A stretch of DNA of 64,000 nucleotides from contig NZ_CP043761.1 in the NCBI RefSeq assembly GCF_008386395.1, positions 5,146,001 through 5,210,000 on the forward strand. The letters are read 5' to 3'. The number at the start of each line of letters is the position of its first letter. Position 1 is the first letter of the stretch. The translations under genes were made by a program, and so were the position numbers. The notes below the pieces were generated by a model. It had not been told where the DNA came from and did not search any database. It saw nothing but the letters and a program-made list of their open reading frames with translations. This document shows positions 27,087 through 35,207 of the stretch, piece after piece. The DNA comes from Paenibacillus sp. 37. GTDB taxonomy: Bacteria; Bacillota; Bacilli; Paenibacillales; Paenibacillaceae.

Positions 27087-27530
27087 TTAGTCAATCTGAA
27101 TGCGTCTGCGAGATTGATCATCACCAGGACGTTTCGGAATCTCGAGCTTCAGCACACCATCTTCCAATCTGGCCTTAATGTGCTCCTCATCAATATGATC
27201 TACATAGAAACGCCGGATAAATTCGCCGGATCGGCGTTCCTGCCGAATGATCCGATTGGAGTCATCCTTCTGCTCCACTATATCATTGCGTTTGGCACGA
27301 ATAATCAATTCATTACCTTGAACCTGAATGTCTATATCCTCTTTGGCAATGCCCGGAAGCTCGGCTTCTACCGAATATTTGTCTTCTTCCTCACGAATGT
27401 CGGTCCGGAATGGCTGGGAGCCAGTTCCAAAAGGGGAGAGGAATGAGTTCTCAACCATGTCATTGAAGGATTTCAACATGTGTCCGAACGGGTCTTCATT
27501 TCGTTTACGAAACGGAATCAGATCAAACAT
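27087..27530 (-). CDS. Hsp20/alpha-crystallin small heat-shock protein
   Basis: 147 residues, RBS AAAAGGAG. The alpha-crystallin domain runs from about 42 to 135 (FRTDIREEEDKYSVEAELPGIAKEDIDIQVQGNELIIRAKR), ending with the conserved LEDGVLKLEIPK motif. It is an ATP-independent holdase chaperone. The C-terminal tail RRRIQID carries the I-x-I-like anchor. No CIRCE or CtsR-type operator was recognised upstream. Confidence 0.92.
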   Translation of the reverse strand: MFDLIPFRKRNEDPFGHMLKSFNDMVENSFLSPFGTGSQPFRTDIREEEDKYSVEAELPGIAKEDIDIQVQGNELIIRAKRNDIVEQKDDSNRIIRQERRSGEFIRRFYVDHIDEEHIKARLEDGVLKLEIPKRPGDDQSRRRIQID

Positions 27531-27721
27531 GAAAATCAGCTCCTTTTATGTGGTTGGTTTATTGGTGTTGCTTACATTGATTATTATAATACCCGTGCAA
27601 TTAAGGCTCAAAGTCCGTAAAAGACGAAAAAAACCGATTTTCTTTCATCATGATTCACTATTTTAAAATAGATCCTTTTTTCTTTTATTTTGACCTTATT
27701 TGATCTTCTGACTTTGTCTGA

Positions 27722-28930
27722 CTATAACGAATGAATAGGATCCGTTACAGTATTGGATTGATGCTTCCGCATTCCCAGCATCATGATTGCCAGCAAGACA
27801 ACCAGAACAGCTACGAGCATAAATGGAACATGTTTGTCCACCTGATAAAGTGTCGTTGTAAGTAAAGGCGTAATGACGGCGGATATCCCCTGTATCGCTG
27901 CTACCAATCCCGCTGCACCTCCCTGCTGTTCTTTGCTAACTGCCAGCGAAGCACCTGCCATAAACCCGGGCATCATCAGACCTGAACCCATGCCAAACAG
28001 GAAAAACGAGAAATAATACATGGATAACACATTGAAGACCAAAAAAAGGATCATGCTTGCGATCAGAAAAAGGGATCCAAGCAAAATCATTGGGCGTGGC
28101 TGCCATTTCAACCATTTCATCTGAATGACCTGCATGATCAACATCGCTGCTCCAGATAACATGAGTCCAAACGAAACCATTCGGGCAGTCGCCGCTGAGG
28201 ATAGAGCCAGTTGATCCTGAAAATAAAATCCCCCGACAACCTGTAGTGTCATGATCCCCATCATCGTGACTAAGCCGGCAGCAAGGTACATTCGTAATCC
28301 ACGTTGGAACGGGTTTACTTTAGGCGGTTTTGCCTGAATGACCGGTTTGGCTGACGGGATTAACAGCAAGGCAATAATAAACGCAGCGATCGCTATAAAA
28401 ATGCCAAAATAAAGCGGCCAGAGCAGACCGATAAGTGTAAAAGCTCCTGCAATCGCTGGTCCAAATACAAGGCCAAGTCCATTCGCAGCACTGATAATCG
28501 CCATCCCGCTTCCCCGCTCTTCACCTTCTGTCACATCACCCATATAGGCTTGGGCAGAAGACAGCACCGCCGGAATGAACATGCCGATCAGACTGCGCGT
28601 CACAATCAGAAGGGTTAACAATACGCCCCCTCCGATCCATGCATTTAATCCCCCGTACAATGCCAGTGCAAATAATGCACAGCTCACAGACATACCTATA
28701 AATCCAATCAATATGACTGGTTTTCTTCCTCTTATATCACTCCATCTGCCCCACACCGGAGCCATAACAGCCATCATAATGGAACCAAGTGAGATAATAA
28801 GACCGGAATGGCTTTCTTTCATGCCCAACTCGCGAATAAGCGGCGGCATAATGGGTGCAATCAGCATCAGACCCAACATGGCTGCAAATACGCTAAAAAA
28901 AATACTTCCTCTGATTCGGTTCATGCTCAT
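27722..28930 (-). CDS. MFS transporter, DHA1 type, possible siderophore exporter
   Basis: 402 residues, RBS GGAGTG. Twelve helices, motif A GRWSDIRGRKPVILIG between helices 2 and 3, and a motif C-like GLGLVFGPAIAGAF segment. It follows the PchR-type regulator gene on the same strand with a 105-bp gap, and a Fur box precedes that regulator. EntS and YmfD are MFS siderophore exporters in similar surroundings, so export of a siderophore is a reasonable inference, but general drug efflux is equally consistent with the sequence. Confidence 0.8.
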   Translation of the reverse strand: MSMNRIRGSIFFSVFAAMLGLMLIAPIMPPLIRELGMKESHSGLIISLGSIMMAVMAPVWGRWSDIRGRKPVILIGFIGMSVSCALFALALYGGLNAWIGGGVLLTLLIVTRSLIGMFIPAVLSSAQAYMGDVTEGEERGSGMAIISAANGLGLVFGPAIAGAFTLIGLLWPLYFGIFIAIAAFIIALLLIPSAKPVIQAKPPKVNPFQRGLRMYLAAGLVTMMGIMTLQVVGGFYFQDQLALSSAATARMVSFGLMLSGAAMLIMQVIQMKWLKWQPRPMILLGSLFLIASMILFLVFNVLSMYYFSFFLFGMGSGLMMPGFMAGASLAVSKEQQGGAAGLVAAIQGISAVITPLLTTTLYQVDKHVPFMLVAVLVVLLAIMMLGMRKHQSNTVTDPIHSL

Positions 28931-29035
28931 ACACTCCTCTATATTTCAGTACAGTATCCACTGTACCTGGAGTATACAAGGCGGAAAGAATCCCCACTGC
29001 CTCCATACGGAACAATTCACGCCAAGACGGATTTA

Positions 29036-29995
29036 TTAATAAATCTTTTTCATCTCTGAGGGCTTCACGCCGAATTTGCGATAAAATTGCTGCGAAAAGG
29101 CACTGACATTGCTGTAACCGACCGCAATCGCGGCCTCGGTGACGTTGTTATTCTGATTGCGCAGCAGCTTCATGGCGTTGTCGAGACGAACCTGACGCAA
29201 ATATTCGAAGACCGTGCTTCCGAAAAGTGCCTTGAATCCTTTTTTTAATTTAAAATCGTTAAGACCTACTTGTCTGGACAATGCTAGCAAAGATGGAGGA
29301 TCTACCATACAGGCCTCCATAATCTCCCGTGCCGTATGTAACTTCCGGATGTCCTCTCTGGAGAATCCCGCGGGGATTGGCGCCAGATCAAACAGTTGGA
29401 TCATAAATCGATTCAAGATCTCCAAGGCTGTCGCTTCCATCATTAAGGATGATCGATAACTGTTGTTTAATTCCACAATCAAACTGTCGATCATCGTTCG
29501 TATCCGGTTATCCAATTGAAATACAATCGGCCTGAACACTTTTCGTCCCAACACCTGATTAAACGCAATCGACTTGAAACCACCCAGTTGTGCCGCAGCA
29601 TAATTGAACAGAGAAACCGGAATCCCCAGCGAAAAGGACGTATACAGCTCCCTTGCCGGAGGATGAAACCACGCTTCGAAATCATGCATAAAAATAAGGG
29701 CCCCTTGCCCAAGCGATAATGAATAATCCTGACCGGATATATCCACATGTCGCTCTCCTGACAAGGCAAATTGCAATTCCACAATGGGTGTCTCGGACGC
29801 AAAATACGTAGGATAAGGCTGAAGATATTCAACCTGGGAATATAAAATCTCAATGCCACTGTATGTTGTCACTCTTTTGACCTTACCGCTACCCGCCTTG
29901 GGAGAGAGCAGATACGTGTGTTCATCTTGCTGACTGTAAGGTTCCTGGGTCAGGTAATGCTGATATACTACGCCTAATGCATCATCCGTACGCAT
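29036..29995 (-). CDS. AraC-family regulator, PchR type
   Basis: 319 residues, RBS GAGGTG. N-terminal sensor of about 210 residues, then HTH with LSRQVGLNDFKLKKGFKALFGSTVFEYLRQVRLDNAMKLL, the characteristic PchR/YbtA form, and second HTH ending VGYSNVSAFSQQFYRKFGVKPSEMKK. PchR-type proteins activate siderophore genes when the ferric siderophore is present. A Fur box 60-74 bp upstream of the start supports iron control. Probable target: the MFS gene downstream and possibly transport genes elsewhere. Confidence 0.87.
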   Translation of the reverse strand: MRTDDALGVVYQHYLTQEPYSQQDEHTYLLSPKAGSGKVKRVTTYSGIEILYSQVEYLQPYPTYFASETPIVELQFALSGERHVDISGQDYSLSLGQGALIFMHDFEAWFHPPARELYTSFSLGIPVSLFNYAAAQLGGFKSIAFNQVLGRKVFRPIVFQLDNRIRTMIDSLIVELNNSYRSSLMMEATALEILNRFMIQLFDLAPIPAGFSREDIRKLHTAREIMEACMVDPPSLLALSRQVGLNDFKLKKGFKALFGSTVFEYLRQVRLDNAMKLLRNQNNNVTEAAIAVGYSNVSAFSQQFYRKFGVKPSEMKKIY

Positions 29996-30054
29996 GGGTA
30001 TTCACCTCGCCTATACCTTGATCAGACTCATCAGTAAAGAAAGTCCGAATTAAT

Positions 30055-30069
30055 TGATAATGATTCTCA
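30055..30069. promoter_or_regulatory. Fur box upstream of PchR-type regulator
   Basis: TGATAAT-G-ATTCTCA matches the 7-1-7 Fur box with one mismatch and continues as a longer palindrome (AATTGA at one end, TCAATT at the other). Confidence 0.8.
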
Positions 30070-30239
30070 ATTAATTCTAGCGTATTTTCTCCCGTTCGAC
30101 CAGTCCTATATATATGAAGGTCACGTATAACCTTTTACACAAATCGCAGACTTCTCTTACCTCTCCTTAACATTAGCTCCCTATACTAGAACAATTGTAC
30201 AACTCATTACACAAGAAACGATAAAGGGGATCTGGAACA

Positions 30240-31826
30240 TTGAAAAAGAGAAATCAATGGCTTGCCGTTCTGTCGATGACTGCTATTCTTACCGCAGGAG
30301 CAACCAGCTACACATCCATGATTCATGCCGCTGACGCAACTAAAACTACCAATAATCATGTCGTACTGCGTACAGCCATCCAAAATATGCAGGGTACGGT
30401 CACATGGAACGGAAGCAGTCGCAGTGTTGATATCCAGATCGCAGATACTAAAGTACAACTTCCAATAGGAACGTCTTCAGCCACCATCAACGGTGTGAAA
30501 ACTCCTTTGGATAGTAAAAGTTACATCACCAAAGGTACAACGTATGTATCTTCCCAAACGCTAAAATTAATTAAGGATCAACTGATCCTGAAACAAAATA
30601 AAAGCGGTTTTGAACAGACCGCATCCTTTCAGATGCCTGGTGGCAAAGCAGAAATATCAGCCTCTACGCCAGATGGACAGCGCCTGCTCGTAACCGAAGC
30701 AGACAATGGTAGCATTGCCATACTGGATATTGCTGACTTGAAAAACATCAATGTCCTGAAGACAGTCAGCTTCCATGACCTCTCCGCCAAAGCTGAAGTC
30801 ACAAGCGTAACCGTGTCCAAAGATGGTAAATACGGTCTTGCTATTATTCGTACAGGGGATACAGATAGCGAAGCAAACAAAGGGTTGCTTGCCATTGTGG
30901 ATCTGACAACCTACAAAACCGTCAAAACGTATGAACTCGGCATTGGTCCTGACTCCATTGCACTGTCACCTGACGGTCTGCATGCGGTTATCGCGATAGA
31001 GGATGAAGAGCTGAATAAAGCTGCGGATGAAATTGACTATGCCAACACCAAACGTCCGGGTAGCATTATGGTTGTATCTTTTGCTGGCGGGAACGTATTG
31101 GAGGGTGAAATCACCAACTTGCCGGTCTCTTTGGACAAGGTAGAAGGCGCCATCTATCCGCATGATCCACAACCAGAGTATGTTGCCATTAGTCCAGATA
31201 GTAAAACAGCAGCCATTACGTTACAGGAAAACAATGTCGTTGCCATCGTAGATCTGGAGACAAAAAAAATTAGCTCAATCTTCGCTCTGGGTACCACTTC
31301 ACATCAAGCAGATCTTAAAGATGATGGTATCGTTCGGTTTAAAGAGACGTTGACAGCTCGTTATGAACCGGATGGAATTGCTTTCTCGGCAGATGGTAAA
31401 TACCTGCTGACAGCTAATGAAGGGGACTTGGGCAAGAATGAATTTGAGGATGGTGTAAAAGCGGGCGGACGCAATATTGCTGTCTGGGATCTGCAAGGCC
31501 AGCGGATGTACGATAGTCAGAACCTCATTGACGAGGCAACCGCCATGGTTGGTTTGTACCCGGACGATCGCAGTCCCAATAAAGGCAGTGAAGTGGAGAA
31601 TCTGACCGTTGCTACTGTAGACGGCACAACATATGCCACGGTAGCTTCCGAACGGGCAGATGCCATTTTGTTCTTCGATCTTGCTGATCCGGTCAATCCG
31701 GACTACCTGGGTCTAATCCCTACAGCCGGAGAATCACCGGAAGGAATCCATCGTGTTAACGGACGCAGCCTGTTTGTAAGTGCAGATGAAAGCACCGGAA
31801 CGCTTAGTTTTTTTGCCAAGAAATAG
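30240..31826 (+). CDS. secreted beta-propeller protein (choice-of-anchor I / phytase-like)
   Basis: 528 residues from a TTG start (AAAGGGG upstream). Signal peptide of about 30 residues ending IHAADA. Residues about 45-115 look like the copper-amine-oxidase N-terminal-like stalk found in many Paenibacillus secreted proteins (VVLRTAIQNMQGTVTWNGSS...KGTTYVSSQTLKLI). The rest is a seven-bladed-propeller type sequence with repeated SPDGLHAVIA, SPDSKTAAITLQENNVVAIVDL and SADGKYLLTANEGDLG. Related proteins are annotated as alkaline-phosphatase-like choice-of-anchor I proteins; enzymatic activity is not established. Confidence 0.8.
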   Translation: MKKRNQWLAVLSMTAILTAGATSYTSMIHAADATKTTNNHVVLRTAIQNMQGTVTWNGSSRSVDIQIADTKVQLPIGTSSATINGVKTPLDSKSYITKGTTYVSSQTLKLIKDQLILKQNKSGFEQTASFQMPGGKAEISASTPDGQRLLVTEADNGSIAILDIADLKNINVLKTVSFHDLSAKAEVTSVTVSKDGKYGLAIIRTGDTDSEANKGLLAIVDLTTYKTVKTYELGIGPDSIALSPDGLHAVIAIEDEELNKAADEIDYANTKRPGSIMVVSFAGGNVLEGEITNLPVSLDKVEGAIYPHDPQPEYVAISPDSKTAAITLQENNVVAIVDLETKKISSIFALGTTSHQADLKDDGIVRFKETLTARYEPDGIAFSADGKYLLTANEGDLGKNEFEDGVKAGGRNIAVWDLQGQRMYDSQNLIDEATAMVGLYPDDRSPNKGSEVENLTVATVDGTTYATVASERADAILFFDLADPVNPDYLGLIPTAGESPEGIHRVNGRSLFVSADESTGTLSFFAKK

Positions 31827-31961
31827 TTCGAGTGCACTCGGTATGTAAAGACTGAAATGAACATTTTCACTTTGTATTGAGTAGGAAGGGGCGATGAAGC
31901 CCCTATCCTCTCATACTATTGAACGCACTATTCCATGTACCCACATATAATGCTGCAAAGG

Positions 31962-32174
31962 TTATCGACGCTTTATATTTTCCAATTCCCGCCTGTTCCG
32001 CTCGACTTCCTCTTGTAATACTCGTACTTCCATCCTTAATGCGGATACTTCCTCTTTGACGCCAGACCTCTTCATCACAAGATAGAAGATCAGATATAAT
32101 ACGAGGCCCATCATAATAAAGAAAATCAATAGAGTTATAATCCCAGCAATAACAAAATTACTAGCTCCATCCAT
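31962..32174 (-). CDS. small membrane protein with cytoplasmic coiled coil
   Basis: About 70 residues if the ATG at 32174 is used (AAAGGGG about 12 bases upstream); an ATG at 32198 would add eight residues but lacks an RBS. One membrane helix (about 6-33, FVIAGIITLLIFFIMMGLVLYLIFYLV) is followed by a charged heptad region VSALRMEVRVLQEEVERNRRELENI. Function unknown; it resembles small proteins with a transmembrane segment and leucine-zipper tail. Separated from the esterase gene by a bidirectional terminator. Confidence 0.55.
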   Translation of the reverse strand: MDGASNFVIAGIITLLIFFIMMGLVLYLIFYLVMKRSGVKEEVSALRMEVRVLQEEVERNRRELENIKRR

Positions 32175-32250
32175 AATGTACGTTTTCCCCTTTCCCATAT
32201 CTTATTAATTTATATTTACAACAATACCATATTTAAGCATAACGAACAGT

Positions 32251-32288
32251 ATAAAAAAGCCAAGAGAGCATGCTCTCTTGGCTTTCAA
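32251..32288. terminator. palindromic bidirectional terminator
   Basis: A perfect palindrome with 12-nt arms (GCCAAGAGAGCA and its complement) flanked by A/T runs; it ends the esterase transcript. Confidence 0.92.
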
Positions 32289-32321
32289 TTTATCTATATA
32301 TACCTTCCTATCCGGTGATTC

Positions 32322-34565
32322 TTATTCCCAGAAAAAACGACCTGCGAACACTTTTTCCGTCAACAATTTATACGTTTCTTCAGGCAATTCTTTTTTCATC
32401 TTTGCCATAACGGCGTCTTTGCCTTGATTATATTGTGTGGACATGCCAATCTCTGCGGTTGTATTACTTGCATCCAGACGCATGATTGGGGCTTGGGCAT
32501 CTTTCGTCCAAGGTGTCCATGCCGTTAGATCAGGTGATCCACCCGTACCTGGATTGCCTGTGTACAGGAACTGCTTCAGATATGCTGCCATCGCGGCGGA
32601 CAACTGATCACGTCCTGGTTTGTTTGTATCGCTAAAGTACCCCTCAGGGAAATAGGCAGCAATTCCGTCTGCGTGTCCTGTATAAAAGTCCATATCCGCA
32701 CCATGTGGTGCGCCCAGTAACGTGAGCAAACGCTCAGAGATGACCCCAGGTTGTGTACCCCATGCAAAACGATACGCATATACCGGTGGCTGACCTGCTT
32801 CATTTGTCAATTGCTCCGCTACACGCTCTGCATTAAAGCCTGCATAAGCTTCGCTTCCGTATTTCAACGCAGCAGCATATTGTTCCGCCTTGGTTTTATC
32901 AGTAAACAGAGTTTCATCCGTGATGGATGGAGAGAAGTTTGGATCACCGAAGGCAAATCCGGAGAACTCCGTTTCCAGGCTGCCGAGCAATACAGGAACT
33001 TTCTTATAATTTCCATTATTGATGGCGTCAAATCCTTCTTTTGGAATCACTGTGCCATCACGGAACAGATGCGGGAATGGGTCCATACGGATTGCCGTTG
33101 CACCAAACGCTGTGACCAACTTGTCCGCAGGCAGTGCACGCAGGTAACTCTCCAGCTGTGCCTGAGATTGTTTACCAATCCATGCTTTTGCTTCTTCTGC
33201 GTTAGCCGCTTTTCCCTCTTGCACGAGTAGCTTCACAAGTACATCCTCGGATTTTTGTTCGCCTTCTTCCGGTGATGCTGTCGTCAATCCTCCGCTGAAA
33301 GCAACTGCTTTTTGATACAGTCCTTTGCTAAGTGGAGAGATCAGAGTTGCCAGCACATCACGTGCACCAGCAGATTGTCCGGCTAATGTAACATTGCCTG
33401 TGTCTCCGCCAAACCCTTCGATATTATCCTGCACCCACTCCAATGCACGGAATGCGTCAAGCAGACCATAGTTACCTGAGTCATCCAGGGCATTGCCTGT
33501 TTTCAGCGCTGCATTCTCGAAGAATCCAAGGGCTCCCAAACGGTAATTCACGGAAATGATAATGCTGTTGGTACTCCGTGCAAGCTGTTCACCTTGAAAA
33601 TCTTTACCTGATCCGGTCATATTCCCGCCGCCGTGCAGGAACACCATAACCGGAAGTTTCGAACTGGTTGTGTCGGGACGCCAGATATTAAGATACAACG
33701 AATCTTCGCTTCCCGCTGTCGTCTTGCCGGAGATCTGCAAGCTGTTCGCTGCAAATTCCTTAGCCGATCTGGTTCCTGTCCATGATGCCGGTTCTTGCGG
33801 GGCTTTCCAGCGCAGTTCACCTACTGGCGGTTTCGCGTAAGGAACACCAAGCCAGCCGAGCGTGCCATATTGCTTATAGGTTTTGCCATCAATCGCGCCA
33901 TACTTGGTCTGTTGCACCGTTTGAGGTTGGAACGCCCCAGCTCCTTTATGTTTTAACCAGTTCTGCTCCAAAGTTCCACTGCCATTCTTGAGCTGTATCT
34001 GCAATGCCTGTGCGGTTGCCTCTGCCATCAGACGGTTGGTAAGTTGACTCGCTCCCTTTCCTTGAAGTGCCTTGATTCCCTTACCAGCCGCGTAGGTGGA
34101 AGCCGTTCCCTGCTCATAATCCGTACCTGCTTCATATCCAAGCACCTTCAGCAGCATTTCGGCATAACCTTCCGCTGTAAGGGGTGCATTAGGTTCAAAC
34201 TTCTCCGTTCCTGTTACGATCTCAGCCACATACGGATGCTGCTTTAAGTAACCAACGACCGGTTGCAATACTTTGCCCGCCTGAGCCGCATCGTCATACG
34301 TTTCCGATCCCTGATAGGCGAGTGCTTCTTTCTCCAATCCGGACAAACGCAAGTAAAGTACTGCGGCCTGAATACGTGTTGCCTTTTTGTTCAGATAAGC
34401 TACATTAACACCTTGACCGCTGCCACGAATAAGTTCGGATTGGATCAGCTTGTCCATCGCTGCTGAAGAAGAGGATGCTGTATTGCCTGCTGCATAAGCT
34501 GGTAGAGCGGATACACATAACCCCAAAATGGTTGCTACGGCAATCGAACGTTTAATGGTTTTCAT
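32322..34565 (-). CDS. secreted type-B carboxylesterase with SLH-like N-terminus
   Basis: 747 residues from the ATG at 34565 (GAGGAG nine bases ahead; an upstream in-frame ATG lacks an RBS). Signal peptide 1-26 (ALPAYAA). Residues about 33-200 look like degenerate S-layer-homology modules, suggesting cell-surface attachment. The esterase domain (about 220-740) has the oxyanion motif HGGGN (311-315), nucleophile Ser398 in GQSAGA, a candidate acidic residue in SLETEF and His in GAPHGADMDF. It hydrolyses ester bonds outside the cell; natural substrate unknown. A LicT-type RAT with overlapping terminator lies about 200-300 bp upstream on the same strand, so it is probably induced by beta-glucosides and may remove acyl groups from plant glycosides. 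Confidence 0.85.
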   Translation of the reverse strand: MKTIKRSIAVATILGLCVSALPAYAAGNTASSSSAAMDKLIQSELIRGSGQGVNVAYLNKKATRIQAAVLYLRLSGLEKEALAYQGSETYDDAAQAGKVLQPVVGYLKQHPYVAEIVTGTEKFEPNAPLTAEGYAEMLLKVLGYEAGTDYEQGTASTYAAGKGIKALQGKGASQLTNRLMAEATAQALQIQLKNGSGTLEQNWLKHKGAGAFQPQTVQQTKYGAIDGKTYKQYGTLGWLGVPYAKPPVGELRWKAPQEPASWTGTRSAKEFAANSLQISGKTTAGSEDSLYLNIWRPDTTSSKLPVMVFLHGGGNMTGSGKDFQGEQLARSTNSIIISVNYRLGALGFFENAALKTGNALDDSGNYGLLDAFRALEWVQDNIEGFGGDTGNVTLAGQSAGARDVLATLISPLSKGLYQKAVAFSGGLTTASPEEGEQKSEDVLVKLLVQEGKAANAEEAKAWIGKQSQAQLESYLRALPADKLVTAFGATAIRMDPFPHLFRDGTVIPKEGFDAINNGNYKKVPVLLGSLETEFSGFAFGDPNFSPSITDETLFTDKTKAEQYAAALKYGSEAYAGFNAERVAEQLTNEAGQPPVYAYRFAWGTQPGVISERLLTLLGAPHGADMDFYTGHADGIAAYFPEGYFSDTNKPGRDQLSAAMAAYLKQFLYTGNPGTGGSPDLTAWTPWTKDAQAPIMRLDASNTTAEIGMSTQYNQGKDAVMAKMKKELPEETYKLLTEKVFAGRFFWE

Positions 34566-34770
34566 GTCATAAATCTCCTCGCTGTCGAATAGTGTGTGAT
34601 GGGATAAGTTCATTGGAAATGTTCAGTTGAAATGCGTATCTAAAAATCAGTATTCCAATGTCTGGATGAGTCTATATCTCTATTTATGAAAAATTAAATC
34701 TGCTGCGCTCCTCTCTGTTCGAAATATCTGCTACGGCGCTTGCGGTCATGCCATCAGGCATTTTTTTATA

Positions 34771-34839
34771 TAAAAAAACCTGAACCGAAGGCAAACAGAC
34801 ATCGCTTTAGCGTGGTCTACTGCCCTCAATTCAGGTTTT
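34771..34839 (-). terminator. conditional terminator overlapped by RAT-1
   Basis: On the minus strand AAAACCTGAA pairs with TTCAGGTTTTTTT; the 5' arm shares AAAACC with the end of RAT-1, the standard mutually exclusive arrangement of LicT/SacY antitermination. Confidence 0.88.
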
Positions 34840-34860
34840 GCCTGCAATCAGTAACAACCC
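34834..34860 (-). promoter_or_regulatory. RAT-1: LicT-type antiterminator site upstream of the esterase
   Basis: Minus strand reads GGGTTGTTACTG, a short loop, then GCAGGCAAAACC. This matches the RAT consensus, differing at the third base, and closely resembles the four RATs of the bgl locus at 53-60 kb. LicT should bind it and stop the overlapping terminator from forming. Confidence 0.88.
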
Positions 34861-34998
34861 TGAGGAATGAGGTTCATTCCATATGAAAATGTAAACGCAA
34901 TCAATCGTTTGATGAACAAACAACCAACGAATGAACTGACACAGGTATTGCCCTAAACAAGGTTACAATCCTGTTGTTATGGTGATGTTAGCACATAA

Positions 34999-35012
34999 TG
35001 TAAGCGTTCGCA
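34999..35012. promoter_or_regulatory. cre-like site
   Basis: TGTAAGCGTTCGCA fits the CcpA operator TGNAANCGNWWNCA with one mismatch. It lies about 140 bp upstream of RAT-1, consistent with catabolite control of the esterase. Confidence 0.4.
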
Positions 35013-35107
35013 ACACCCTTTTTCAAAATCGTCATCATACGATCTCTAAAAGGGGTAACAGTAAAAACAGTTCACCTGAATTCCAGCACCCTTCACTAAT
35101 CGTAAAT

Positions 35108-35135
35108 TTTACATATAGTTAACCCATTTCATACG
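35108..35135 (+). promoter_or_regulatory. possible Pho box
   Basis: TTTACA-N5-TTAACC-N5-CATACG resembles the tandem TTHACA-N5 repeats bound by PhoP. The match weakens from left to right, so this is tentative; placement about 75-100 bp ahead of the alkaline phosphatase gene fits. Confidence 0.35.
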
Positions 35136-35207
35136 TTAGTTTAGCAATTGTTGTATACACTTGGTTTGAGATACCAAACTATACATATATTCTAGGAGGA
35201 TGCATTC

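Larger units (their letters stand above)
34566..35207. other. 642-bp regulatory region between esterase and alkaline phosphatase genes
   Basis: No credible ORF. It holds, for the minus strand, a RAT/terminator pair (34771-34860) and a small perfect hairpin GGAATGA-GGT-TCATTCC (34864-34880) just ahead of the RAT. A cre-like site lies at 34999-35012. For the plus strand it holds weak Pho-box-like repeats (35108-35135) ahead of the phosphatase gene. A 200-bp leader of unknown content separates the terminator from the esterase start. Confidence 0.7.

Noticed and set aside
31887..31904. AGGGGC/GCCCCT hairpin after the beta-propeller gene as a terminator
   Set aside because: Short stem and no T-run follow; too weak to call.
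34566..34770. possible missing PTS gene between RAT-1 and the esterase
   Set aside because: The 200-bp stretch holds no ORF or gene remnant that I can see, so the esterase is the direct target.
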